Shown: piece after piece, positions 42,200 to 50,939 of the stretch | How the letters are laid out: every line of letters begins with the position of its first letter | Position numbering within the stretch: position 1 is the stretch's first letter | DNA from: JACMLD01 sp044227095 | GTDB taxonomy: Bacteria > Bacteroidota > Bacteroidia > Chitinophagales > Chitinophagaceae | Assembly (NCBI GenBank): GCA_044227095.1 | Contig: JBGAFV010000001.1 | Location: 4,092,001 to 4,156,000 of the forward strand | Direction: 5' to 3' | DNA: 64,000 bases | Notes under the pieces: model-generated | What the model was told of the DNA's origin: nothing | Database searches by the model: none | The model's input: the letters and a program-made list of their open reading frames with translations, nothing else | Translations under genes and position numbers: made by a program

Positions 42200-42384
42200 A
42201 ATCTAATTGTTTAAAAATTTGCTCCCTTCGCTTTATGTATTGAGTAGACAATCTGTTTATGTCTTTCATCAGCTGTAAAAGTTCAGGGTCTGTTTTTATC
42301 ACATTTATTTGATATTCATTACTACCCAACCCTTCATTCCCTTCTTGTCCCTGTTTAGATATAGGCGTCGTATAGAAAACACTA
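42200..42384 (-). pseudogene. Possible C-terminal gene remnant on the minus strand
   Basis: On the minus strand a frame without a start is open from about 42402 to the TAG at 42159-42161. Its central part looks protein-like: 'KQGQEGNEGLGSNEYQINV', then 'IKTDPELLQLMKDINRLSTQ' and 'YIKRREQIFKQLDF'. It begins right at the end of the DUF445 gene. It may be the tail of a gene cut by the mobile element, or chance. Nothing else is seen in this 185-base gap. Confidence 0.3.
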
Positions 42385-42987
42385 TTATCGTAAAAACAAA
42401 ACCATCAGCAATTCCAGCCAGCCAATTATAAAGCCGGCCAGTGCACCTAACATTTTAATGCGGTTTATTTCTTTACCTGCAATTGTGGCAAAGCTTTTTT
42501 CAATAGTTGAAACTGGAATGGCAGCAATTTTCTCAGATACAATCTTTTGTATGTTGAAGTCTTCTTGCAACCTGCCCATATAGTTTTTCATGATCTCAGG
42601 AAAAAGCTGTTCCAGTTCTGTTACAAAAAGTGATTTAAGATTGTTGATGGTTTTATCGCCAACAAACATGCCTACAACCGGCATAGACTTTACAAGTTTT
42701 ACCCGTAAAAAATGATCAATATGCTCTTCTGCCTGGGGCATTATCTTTTTCACGTTTTCCGGGTTTGTAATTTTTTCTTCTATTTCATTTAATGAAAGCA
42801 ATGATGCACTGAGATGGCCAATTTGTTCCGCAATTTCTTTTTGCCTGGAAGGTATAAGTCCGTGCAAGCGGATACCGGCAATACTTTTAGGTTGATAAGG
42901 GTAAAATATTGCTTGTATTGCAATCCATACCAACAACCATCCAGCTGCTGCAGTAATGATAGGGGTAAAATAAATCCACCAGTTCAT
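42385..42987 (-). CDS. DUF445-family membrane protein
   Basis: 200 residues. It starts with a membrane segment ('WWIYFTPIITAAAGWLLVWIAIQAIFY'), followed at once by 'PYQPKSIAGIRLHGLIPSRQKEIAEQIG', the conserved DUF445 motif (x-P-x-x-P..G...QG.IP.r...iA..ig). The middle is a long amphipathic helix region and the end another membrane segment ('LGALAGFIIGWLELLMVLF'). This short form of about 200 residues is common; longer YheB forms also exist. Function unknown. Its stop at 42385 borders the IS region, but the protein end looks natural. Confidence 0.88.
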   Translation of the reverse strand: MNWWIYFTPIITAAAGWLLVWIAIQAIFYPYQPKSIAGIRLHGLIPSRQKEIAEQIGHLSASLLSLNEIEEKITNPENVKKIMPQAEEHIDHFLRVKLVKSMPVVGMFVGDKTINNLKSLFVTELEQLFPEIMKNYMGRLQEDFNIQKIVSEKIAAIPVSTIEKSFATIAGKEINRIKMLGALAGFIIGWLELLMVLFLR

Positions 42988-43039
42988 GCGCCATTCTTTT
43001 TACGGGCACAAAGAAACAGCAAATAACTGTTTAATAGTT

Positions 43040-43070
43040 TTTGAATGAACAGCATTTTCCTTTATTTTTG
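43040..43070 (+). promoter_or_regulatory. Promoter of tRNA-His
   Basis: TTTG at 43040-43043, a 19-base spacer, then TATTTTTG at 43063-43070: both boxes match the primary sigma factor consensus of the Bacteroidota (-33 TTTG, -7 TAnnTTTG). The mature tRNA starts 11 bases downstream. Confidence 0.8.
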
Positions 43071-43080
43071 CACCCCATAC

Positions 43081-43155
43081 GGTAGCTGTAGCTCAGTTGG
43101 TTAGAGCATCAGATTGTGGTTCTGAGGGTCGTGGGTTCGAGACCCATCAGTTACC
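43081..43155 (+). tRNA. tRNA-His (GTG anticodon)
   Basis: A full cloverleaf: acceptor GTAGCTG (43082-43088) with CAGTTAC (43148-43154), D arm GCTC/GAGC, anticodon stem TCAGA/TCTGA with loop TTGTGGT and anticodon GTG, and a T arm with TTCGAGA loop. Base 43081 is the extra G at position -1 that marks tRNA-His, facing C73 at 43155. CCA is not encoded. A terminator follows at once. Confidence 0.97.
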
Positions 43156-43161
43156 CGGACA

Positions 43162-43194
43162 AGCCCCGCTTTTACAGCGGGGCTAATTTTTTTT
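43162..43194 (+). terminator. Terminator of tRNA-His
   Basis: AGCCCCGC (43162-43169) pairs perfectly with GCGGGGCT (43177-43184), followed by AA and eight T. It ends the single-tRNA transcript. Confidence 0.95.
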
Positions 43195-43291
43195 AACAAT
43201 CTTCTCCACTCATGTAATTTAATGGTAACTGGCTGTTAATAATGCTCCTGCGGGGCAACATCACACCCGTTTTATCGTTAATTTTGAATCA

Positions 43292-45475
43292 ATGCAAAAA
43301 ATAATTCAATTTATGTTTAGTAGAAGAAGTTTGCCTATTCTGCTTACCGTATTGGTGGCAGGTGTATTTATTGCTTTCAGGAGTTTAGGAACAGAGAATA
43401 ATGGTAAGAACGACAATCCGCCTACCCGCTATGAAAAAATCCTTCACAATGTGGGTGAGATGCTTACTGAAATTCACTACAGTCCTAAAGATATTAATGA
43501 TAAATTTTCAAAAGAAGTATTTAAGAAATACCTGGGTTCTTCAGTAGATGCAGATAAAGGCATTTTTCTTCAGTCAGATATTAATGAACTCAAAAAGTAT
43601 GAGACAAAGATTGATGATGAAATATTGGGCGGCCCGGTAAATTTTGTTCCTGCTGCATCAGACCTTTTCAAAAAACGCTTACCCGAAGTTGAAAAATTAT
43701 ACAAAGAAATATTATCCCAGCCTTTCGATTTTACAAAAGACGAAACCTTTGTTGCAGATCCGGAAAAAAGAGATTTTCCTGCTAATGAAGCCGAAAGAAA
43801 AAATTTCTGGCGCCTTCGCTTAAAATACCTTGTGCTAGACAGGTATGTAGATATGCAGGATGCACAGGAAAAAAACAAAGGCAAACAAGGCACTGTTATT
43901 AAAACAAATGAACAGCTTGAAAAAGATGCAAGGGATCGGGTGCTTAAGGCAATGGACAGAACTTTTGACAACTATAGAATAAAATTAACCGAAAGCGAAT
44001 TGTTTAGCAGATATGTGAATACAATTACGCAAACAATGGATCCGCATACAGATTATTTCCCTCCATTAGAAAAAAGATCTTTTGATGAAGAAATGAGTGG
44101 TAAGTTTTATGGAATAGGCGCTTCATTATTATACGATGATGGGTTGATTAAAGTAAATACAATTCTTACCGGAAGCCCTGCATATAAAAGCGGAGAAGTA
44201 ACTGTGGGCGATATTGTATTAAAAGTTGGTCAGGGAGAAGAAGAACCTGTTGATCTTGCGGGATACTATGTACAGGATGCAGTAAAAATAATTCGTGGTA
44301 AAAAAGGAACTGAAGTAAGGTTAACACTCCGCAAAGCAGATGGCGTGGTGAAAGTAGTTAAATTGATCCGCGACGAAATTGTACAGGACGAAACATTTGC
44401 AAAAAGCTCTATTGTTACAAATGGCAAAGCAAAAATCGGGTTTATATTTTTACCAGAATTTTATGCTGATTTTGATGATCCAAAAGGGCGCCGTTGCGCC
44501 GACGATGTAGCTAAAGAAATTACACGTTTAAAAGAACAAAAGGTTGATGGTATCATTTTAGACCTGCGCAACAACGGCGGTGGTTCCTTGTATGATGTAG
44601 TGAAAATGGTTGGTTTGTTTGTTGATGAAGGCCCTGTAGTGCAGGTAAGGGACAGAGATGGTAAACCAAGCGTATTGCGTGACAGAGATAAAACTGTTTT
44701 ATACGATGGGCCGCTTGCTGTAATGGTAAATGAATTCAGTGCGTCAGCATCAGAAATTTTTGCAGCTGCAATACAAGATTATAAACGCGGACTTATTATA
44801 GGCAGTACCACAACTTATGGTAAAGGAACTGTACAGCGCAATATCGGCCTCGAAAAAAATCAGGGCTTTATGTCTACCAATAGCGACCTCGGTACAATAA
44901 AGCTGACGCTCCAGAAATTTTATAGAATCAACGGCGGCTCTACACAATTAAAAGGTGTTGCATCCGATATTGTATTGCCAGATTTCTACGAGTATTCTAA
45001 ACTGCGTGAAAAAGATGATCCGGATGCATTGCCATGGGACGAAATACAAAAAGCTGATTACGCTCCGTGGAAATATAGTTTTGATGCCAATAACATCCGT
45101 ACATCAAGCCAGGCAAGGGTAAGCCTTAATCCTGCATTTAATCTTATCAAAACAAATACAGAATGGCTTGCAAAAGAAAACGACAAAGTTTATTCTCTTA
45201 ACATTGATAAGTACAAAGAAGAAAAGAAAAAGCTGAACGAAACATACAAGCAACTTGAAAAATTAAACAAATTGCCCAAAGAATTAACAGTGTCTGCTTT
45301 GGATGAAGACGTTAATAAGTATGCCAACGATAAAGACAAAGACGATCGCTTTAAAGCATGGCTGAAAAATTTGCGCAATGATCTTTATCTTGATGAAACT
45401 GTAAACGTAATGAACGATATGGTTAACCAACACAACCTGGCGCTTAACCAGGGACAGAAAAAATTACCGTATTAA
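43292..45475 (+). CDS. prc: Tail-specific C-terminal processing protease (S41A)
   Basis: 727 residues with an N-terminal membrane anchor or signal (about 12-32, 'LPILLTVLVAGVFIAF'). An N-terminal helical domain (Tsp/Prc type), then a PDZ domain (about 265-350, 'GIGASLLYDDGLIKVNTILTGSPAYKSGEVTVGDIVLKV') and the S41 protease core. The catalytic set is Ser485 in 'FSASASEIFA', Asp496 and Lys511 in 'TYGKGTVQ', with the same spacing as in E. coli Prc (S430, D441, K455). A C-terminal DUF3340-like helical domain completes the family length. It cuts proteins at exposed hydrophobic C-termini in the periplasm. A strong bidirectional terminator follows. Confidence 0.94.
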   Translation: MQKIIQFMFSRRSLPILLTVLVAGVFIAFRSLGTENNGKNDNPPTRYEKILHNVGEMLTEIHYSPKDINDKFSKEVFKKYLGSSVDADKGIFLQSDINELKKYETKIDDEILGGPVNFVPAASDLFKKRLPEVEKLYKEILSQPFDFTKDETFVADPEKRDFPANEAERKNFWRLRLKYLVLDRYVDMQDAQEKNKGKQGTVIKTNEQLEKDARDRVLKAMDRTFDNYRIKLTESELFSRYVNTITQTMDPHTDYFPPLEKRSFDEEMSGKFYGIGASLLYDDGLIKVNTILTGSPAYKSGEVTVGDIVLKVGQGEEEPVDLAGYYVQDAVKIIRGKKGTEVRLTLRKADGVVKVVKLIRDEIVQDETFAKSSIVTNGKAKIGFIFLPEFYADFDDPKGRRCADDVAKEITRLKEQKVDGIILDLRNNGGGSLYDVVKMVGLFVDEGPVVQVRDRDGKPSVLRDRDKTVLYDGPLAVMVNEFSASASEIFAAAIQDYKRGLIIGSTTTYGKGTVQRNIGLEKNQGFMSTNSDLGTIKLTLQKFYRINGGSTQLKGVASDIVLPDFYEYSKLREKDDPDALPWDEIQKADYAPWKYSFDANNIRTSSQARVSLNPAFNLIKTNTEWLAKENDKVYSLNIDKYKEEKKKLNETYKQLEKLNKLPKELTVSALDEDVNKYANDKDKDDRFKAWLKNLRNDLYLDETVNVMNDMVNQHNLALNQGQKKLPY

Positions 45476-45502
45476 ATAAATAGAAATTCTTCTTTCGCAA
45501 GG

Positions 45503-45541
45503 AAATGCCAGTCAGTACCAAAAGTCTGACTGGCATTTTTA
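45503..45541. terminator. Bidirectional terminator between converging genes
   Basis: AAATGCCAGTCAG (45503-45515) is a perfect 13-base complement of CTGACTGGCATTT (45526-45538), followed by T's on the right. It separates prc from the SBBP-repeat gene running the other way. Confidence 0.92.
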
Positions 45542-45549
45542 CTAAAGGT

Positions 45550-47934
45550 CTATCGCAACAATATTACTTCCCCTTTCATTTCTACCAATCCTGGAATATC
45601 TGATCGTACGAAACTACACGACCAGACATAAGTTCCTGTTGGCGATAACTGGCCATGTGTACGGCCATCCCAACCCTTCGTATAATCGGTGGTTTCAAAT
45701 ATTTTTTGCCCCCAGCGATTATAAATAACAAGATGGTAATTGTTTAAAGGCGGTGCATCCAGGATTTTAAAAATATCATTCTTGCTGTCATCGTTCGGTG
45801 TAAATGCAGATGGGAATACGATATCACATATTTTTTTAGCAATAGATATTTGGGATAGGCCTGTTCCGCATATATTGGTTACCTGAACGCTATATGTGCC
45901 CGTATTTTTTGCCGTAAAACTCGGTTGGGTTGATCCGTCTTGCCATAAATAACTGCTGAACTGACCGGGATACAACGTTATGGTATTGCCATTGCATAAG
46001 CCGGTGTTTGGACCCAAATCTGGCTTTGGTTTTTGCAATACTGTAAGCTGAAGTTTTCTTATGCTATCGCAGCCATTGAACGCAACCAGGGTATCTGTAT
46101 AAATTCCGGATTTATTGTAGCCCAGGTAAGATTCTCCTTCGCAAATGCTGTGTATAATATTTGAAGAGGAAGCAGGTTTTATTGTAAGGTTCAAAGTAAT
46201 AACTGCATTGCATCCCTGCGGATCAACAACGGTGTCTTTATAAATGCCACTGGAAGTAAGCAATTGCCCGTTAAACAGATAACTGCCACAAACAACTGTA
46301 TCTATGGTAACGGTTGAACCCGAGGCGCTGATGGTTAAATTGAGGGTTATAACACTGTCGCAACCGCCGGAATTTAGAATTGTCTGTGTATATACGCCAC
46401 TTGAGGTGTAGGTCTTACAATTTAAAGTATAATCATGGCAGGTTGTGATAGAAAAATTAGAAAAAGTTGTACTGGCACATGGGATCATTTTATGAACAAC
46501 AATATCATAAATACCATCTGAGAACAAGTTGTACATATCATAACCGGGATTGAAATCAACTTCGCCGTGAAAAGTTCCTGTGCTGCAAATATTTCCAAAC
46601 ACATCAATGGTTAATGCGCCACCTGTACTGTATCCATCTCCACCCATTTGTCTTGTCCATAGCAGGGTTCCTCCGGCACTGATTTTACTAAGAAAATATC
46701 CATTATTGGCTTCAACTTTATTTACTACGCAAGTGCTGGAATCAATGTTGTCATTACCATTAAAATTACCCGTTATTACTGCATCCTGTGCTGCATCTAT
46801 AGCTATCGAATAGCCAACATCAAAACCTGCTCCGCCAATTTGCTGTGCCCATTGCATATTACCGTTAGGATCCAGTTTGGAGATAAAAATATCGTCTCCT
46901 CCATTGGTTCTGAAATTGGTAACACCGGCGCCAGGATCAAAATCAACGGCGCCTGCAAAAAAGCCTGTAGTAAAAACATTTCCTGTTGCGTCTGTTGCGA
47001 TGGAAATACCTGCACTGTTTCCGCTTCCTTTCATTTGTTTGGCCCAGGTAAAGTTTCCGGAAGGATCAAGTTTGGCAACAAAAATATTTGCTACTGAATT
47101 GCTGGTAAGATTAAATACACCAGTACCAGGGTCAAAATCTGCTGTTCCACCAAAGGAACCTGTTATTAGAATATTTCCCGACACATCCAGTGTGAGGGAA
47201 GAGCCACTTGCCTCATCAGTACCAGTTGCGCCACCTATTTGTTTTACCCATACAAAATTACCAGCTGCATCAAGTTTAGAAATAAAAACGCTTTTTCGTG
47301 ACAGAGAATTAAGAATGTATGTGCCGGCACCAGGATCAAAATCAACTGCAACCCCGTAGGTAAAAGAGCCTGTTGTATATACGTTGCCGGCATTGTCGGT
47401 GACAATCAGGTTTCCGTATTCATACACCATCAGTGTTTCCATTTGCTTTGCCCACACAAAATTGCCCCCGGCATCCAACTTTGCTATATAGCTTCCAATG
47501 CCAGTAAGGTTGTATGAATTATTGCCTGGATCAAAATCAACTGTACCATCTATGGAGCCTGTGGTATAAACGTTGCCTGACTTATCCAATGCAATTGAAT
47601 AGCCGGATGCTTTTCCCGTCCCTGTTATACCGCTACCAAATTGCTTTGCCCAAATTAAATTACCCTCTGGATCAAATTTGCAAATAAAAGCATCAAAGGA
47701 ATCCCCATTGGAGCCGGAATGTAATGTGTAATCGCCTGCACCGGGATCAAAATCAACACCCCCCTGAAAGAAGCCTGTAGTATATACATTTCCGGCGGCG
47801 TCAGTAACAATGCCATGACCACCAGATGAACCACCGCCGCCACCCATATGCTTTGCCCAGTAAAAACCTGCATTTTGGGCTTGTATAAGCTGTACTGCCA
47901 ATAAGGTAAGAATTATAGTTGCTTTAATTTTCAT
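45550..47934 (-). CDS. SBBP-repeat secreted protein with T9SS type B C-terminal signal
   Basis: 794 residues from ATG 47934 (three more if 47943). Signal peptide ends 'QLIQAQ'. Residues about 25-480 are seven SBBP-type repeats built as 'D-x-x-GNVYTTG-x-F...VDFDPG...-F-I-x-K-L-D-x-x-GNFVWAKQ'; six of them keep the D-F-D/N-P-G turn and one (the sixth) has 'NIDSST' instead. Three Cys-containing 'SGVYTQT..GCDSVITLNLTI' segments (about 490-625) follow, then a PKD/Ig-like segment and the terminal 'FPSAFTPNDDSKNDIF...NRWGQKIFETTDY...GEVILLR', the type B gliding-motility secretion signal. Probably a cell-surface beta-propeller of unknown binding partner. Confidence 0.92.
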   Translation of the reverse strand: MKIKATIILTLLAVQLIQAQNAGFYWAKHMGGGGGSSGGHGIVTDAAGNVYTTGFFQGGVDFDPGAGDYTLHSGSNGDSFDAFICKFDPEGNLIWAKQFGSGITGTGKASGYSIALDKSGNVYTTGSIDGTVDFDPGNNSYNLTGIGSYIAKLDAGGNFVWAKQMETLMVYEYGNLIVTDNAGNVYTTGSFTYGVAVDFDPGAGTYILNSLSRKSVFISKLDAAGNFVWVKQIGGATGTDEASGSSLTLDVSGNILITGSFGGTADFDPGTGVFNLTSNSVANIFVAKLDPSGNFTWAKQMKGSGNSAGISIATDATGNVFTTGFFAGAVDFDPGAGVTNFRTNGGDDIFISKLDPNGNMQWAQQIGGAGFDVGYSIAIDAAQDAVITGNFNGNDNIDSSTCVVNKVEANNGYFLSKISAGGTLLWTRQMGGDGYSTGGALTIDVFGNICSTGTFHGEVDFNPGYDMYNLFSDGIYDIVVHKMIPCASTTFSNFSITTCHDYTLNCKTYTSSGVYTQTILNSGGCDSVITLNLTISASGSTVTIDTVVCGSYLFNGQLLTSSGIYKDTVVDPQGCNAVITLNLTIKPASSSNIIHSICEGESYLGYNKSGIYTDTLVAFNGCDSIRKLQLTVLQKPKPDLGPNTGLCNGNTITLYPGQFSSYLWQDGSTQPSFTAKNTGTYSVQVTNICGTGLSQISIAKKICDIVFPSAFTPNDDSKNDIFKILDAPPLNNYHLVIYNRWGQKIFETTDYTKGWDGRTHGQLSPTGTYVWSCSFVRSDIPGLVEMKGEVILLR

Positions 47935-48132
47935 ACTTATCAACCCTGTATACGCCTGTTGCAGGATTTAAAAATGTTGTTCAGTTCACCAGTTTCTGAA
48001 TACATTTTTGAAAACCATTTTTGCTATTGTATATAAAGAAGTAAAGCTGGCTTTTGAAAATAAGAAAAAAAAACGGTAAGACGAGCTGTTTTCTAAGTTT
48101 TGCCATGGGTATTTGTTAGAAAAAACCATAAA

Positions 48133-48166
48133 AAAAAGCCACGCAAATACGTGGCTTTTTTTATAT
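48133..48166 (-). terminator. Terminator of the GMC dehydrogenase operon
   Basis: AAAAAGCCACG pairs with CGTGGCTTTTT around CAAATA; A's on the left give the T run for leftward transcripts. It lies just past the stop (48177) of the subunit 3 gene. Confidence 0.9.
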
Positions 48167-48176
48167 TTTGAATGCT

Positions 48177-48848
48177 TTAGCTAAACGTAACGCATTCTTT
48201 CAATTCTTTTTCGGTGTAAGAAACGCCGTATTGTTTTAATACATCATCAGGTACACCTTTCCATTGGTTAGGAGAATTTCCTGCATAGCCAAGATCTTTA
48301 AAACCCATTTGGGTTGTGTAAAATCCTGTAACAGTAAGATCACGCATTTTATTAAAGAAGGCAACGCCTTGTGTTAATTCAGGTTTGTCTTTAGCACGGT
48401 CCGGATAAGCAATCAGATCAACCATTTCTATTCTTTGTTCAGGCGTAATGTCTTTAAAGCCCTTGTCATACTTTTTCATGCATTGCAAATCGAGCCAACG
48501 CAAACCACCACGCATTGGTGTTTGATGATAAGGCATGTCTTTTACAATAAATTCAATAAACGCCGGAACGCCGGCTTCTGTAGCGCTGCCGCTTACTTCA
48601 TCTTTAGGAATAATAATATCGGCCAATACTGTAATTGTTGCCATTTCATCATCTGTAAAAAACTTGTCTGCCATTAGTTTTTTGTAATCGGCAAGTTCTT
48701 GTGGCGTACGATCGTAGTTTAACCCGCCTGTGGCAGCAACATCAGGCTTGGTTTCAATTTTTGTATCGGGGTTATTACAGGCTTCTGCAAAAACACTTGC
48801 TGATACAGTGCCCATTATAAGGGCTTTAATGGATTTCCTTCTGTCCAT
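48177..48848 (-). CDS. Gluconate 2-dehydrogenase subunit 3-family protein
   Basis: 223 residues. The N-terminus 'MDRRKSIKALIMGTVSASVFAEAC' is Tat-like (twin Arg, then a weak hydrophobic run), with a possible lipid-anchor Cys24. 'FFTDDEMATITVLADIIIPKDEVSGSATEAGVPAFIEFIVKDMPYHQTPMRGGLRWLD' is the family core. This is the small chaperone-like subunit that goes with GMC-type dehydrogenases and lets them cross the membrane together. The GMC gene lies just upstream (98 bases). Periplasmic. Confidence 0.92.
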   Translation of the reverse strand: MDRRKSIKALIMGTVSASVFAEACNNPDTKIETKPDVAATGGLNYDRTPQELADYKKLMADKFFTDDEMATITVLADIIIPKDEVSGSATEAGVPAFIEFIVKDMPYHQTPMRGGLRWLDLQCMKKYDKGFKDITPEQRIEMVDLIAYPDRAKDKPELTQGVAFFNKMRDLTVTGFYTTQMGFKDLGYAGNSPNQWKGVPDDVLKQYGVSYTEKELKECVTFS

Positions 48849-48946
48849 AATAATTTTTATTTGTGGAATATGTATTGTCAGTCGGCAGACGTGAACCTTG
48901 AGAAATAAAACAACTTAACTCATGATTATCGTCTCACGTCTCACAA

Positions 48947-50692
48947 CTAAATATTGTTCTTCTTCAATTCTTCAATAATATATTCTGATGCACGCATGCT
49001 TAAAGCAAGAATGGTCCAGGTAATATTTTTATCAGCCTGGCTTACAAACTGTGCACCATCAACAACAAACAGGTTTTTACAATCGTGGGCCTGGCTCCAT
49101 TTGTTCAGCGCAGATTTTTTAGGATCATTGCCCATTCTTGCTGTACCTGCTTCATGAATAATTTTACCAGGCGATTCCAGGCCGTAATTATTTTCTGGCC
49201 CATCATCATTGCCCCAGGTAATTACAGCACCCATTTGGTGCATAATCTCCCTAAAAGTTTCTTTCATGTGTTTGGCCTGGTTAATTTCGTAACTGCTGTA
49301 TTTTACATTGAAACGCAATACAGGAATACCAAACTTGTCAACCACATTTGGATCAATCTCACAATAGTTACTTTCAAGTGCCATTGCTTCTCCCCTTCCT
49401 GCCATTCCCACACCAGCACCATAGAAAAAGCGTACATCCTCTTTTAAAGAGGAACCATATCCTCCCGATTCTTTCTTCTTGCCATTAACCGCATATTTGC
49501 CATTCATTTTTTCTGTGCCCATGCCAATGCCATAACCAGGCATGCCCATTCCACCACCATATTCAATATGATAACCACGAGGGAAATCAAGTTTTTTATT
49601 ATCCAGCCACCATGGCGAGTACACGTGCATACCTCCTACACCATCTTCATTGTAGCGTTTACGGCCAAACAGGTTTGGTATATATCCACCCATGCCCGCA
49701 CCCGTTGAATCGTGCAGGTATTTTCCAACCACATTGCTGCTATTAGATAAGCCATTAGGATGCCTTTGCGACTTTGAGTTTAGCATCAGTCTTGAAGTTT
49801 CGCAGGCACTAGCAGCAAGTATAACAACTTTGCCCTGCACCTGGTATTCCTGCAAATCTTCTTTATTGATGTATGATACACCTGTAGCAAGTCCTTCTTT
49901 ATCTGTTAATACTTCCCTTGCCATGGCATTTGTTATCACATCAATATTGCCAGTAGCAATTGCTGGTTTTACCAATACAGAAGAAGAAGAAAAATCTCCA
50001 TAAACCTGGCAACCACGGTTACACTGGCTGCAAAAGAAACATGCTTTTCGGTCTTTATTATCGGGTAATGCTTTTGTAAGAATTGATAAGCGGGATGGTA
50101 TTACTTTAACGCCAGCTTTAGTAGCCCCATTCTTAATTAAGATTTCATGAAGACGTGGTTTTGGTGGCGGAAGAAAAAATCCATCCGGATCATTTTCAAG
50201 ACCTTCATTTGTGCCAAAGACGCCAATCATTTTATCAACCCTGTCGTAAAATGGTTTTATATCTTCATAACCTATAGGCCAGTCTTCACCAAGACCGTCT
50301 ATGCTTCTTCTTTTAAAGTCTTTTGGTCCAAAGCGGAGCGAAATGCGGCCCCAGTGATTGGTACGGCCTCCTATCATTCTTGCACGCCACCAATCCCATT
50401 GTGTGCCTGCTGCTTTGGTATAAGGTTCACCGTCAATTTCCCATCCATGATAGCAGGCATCAAAATCTCCAAAAGGACGAAATTTTGTACTTGCACCACG
50501 TCTCGGGCTTTCCCAGGGGCCTTTTAACTGCGTTACATTTTTTGCAGGATCGTACATTGGCCCGGCTTCTATAAGGCAAACTTTTAAACCTGCCTTCGAC
50601 AAAATATAAGAGGCCATTCCGCCACCTGCTCCTGAACCAACAATAACAACATCGTATTGTTTGGGTTGTTTTTTAATGTTCAATTGTCCCAT
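48947..50692 (-). CDS. GMC-family dehydrogenase (gluconate 2-dehydrogenase large subunit-like)
   Basis: 581 residues. FAD-binding 'VVIVGSGAGGGMASYILSKAG' at about 15-35, with 'LIEAGP' ending the second strand. 'GGRTNHWGRISLRFGPKDF' is the GMC block 1 region. A Cys cluster 'CFFCSQCNRGCQVYGDFSSSS' (about 219-239) is typical of the gluconate-dehydrogenase-like branch. The C-terminal 'HEAGTARMGNDPKKS' contains the GMC catalytic His, and 'NLFVVDGAQFVSQADKNITWTILALSMRASEYI' is the last block. It has no signal peptide, so it is probably carried to the periplasm with the Tat-signal subunit 3. It would oxidise a sugar or sugar acid; no cytochrome c subunit gene is adjacent. Confidence 0.92.
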   Translation of the reverse strand: MGQLNIKKQPKQYDVVIVGSGAGGGMASYILSKAGLKVCLIEAGPMYDPAKNVTQLKGPWESPRRGASTKFRPFGDFDACYHGWEIDGEPYTKAAGTQWDWWRARMIGGRTNHWGRISLRFGPKDFKRRSIDGLGEDWPIGYEDIKPFYDRVDKMIGVFGTNEGLENDPDGFFLPPPKPRLHEILIKNGATKAGVKVIPSRLSILTKALPDNKDRKACFFCSQCNRGCQVYGDFSSSSVLVKPAIATGNIDVITNAMAREVLTDKEGLATGVSYINKEDLQEYQVQGKVVILAASACETSRLMLNSKSQRHPNGLSNSSNVVGKYLHDSTGAGMGGYIPNLFGRKRYNEDGVGGMHVYSPWWLDNKKLDFPRGYHIEYGGGMGMPGYGIGMGTEKMNGKYAVNGKKKESGGYGSSLKEDVRFFYGAGVGMAGRGEAMALESNYCEIDPNVVDKFGIPVLRFNVKYSSYEINQAKHMKETFREIMHQMGAVITWGNDDGPENNYGLESPGKIIHEAGTARMGNDPKKSALNKWSQAHDCKNLFVVDGAQFVSQADKNITWTILALSMRASEYIIEELKKNNI

Positions 50693-50939
50693 GTAGCAAT
50701 CTTGTTTCTTAAGCGTTATTGAAAAAAGTAAATGTAACTAAATAAATAATTACTGATAACTCAAAATTTATTAAAAGATCATTTTTTTTGAACGAATAAT
50801 GAATAGTTTAATGAAAGGGCTTTGGCAAACTTTATTAACTGTAATTTATGTAGAAGGCTTCTTTTCCAATTTCTATTCTCAATTGCCAGTCATTATTTGT
50901 GGCACAGATTTTAAACAGTTTATATAAAAACCTATTATT

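Noticed and set aside
40021..42390. Target-site duplication for the IS1595-type element
   Set aside because: Bases next to the two inverted decamers (for example CGGCAAAA and TCGTAAAA) are similar but not identical, so no duplication is claimed.
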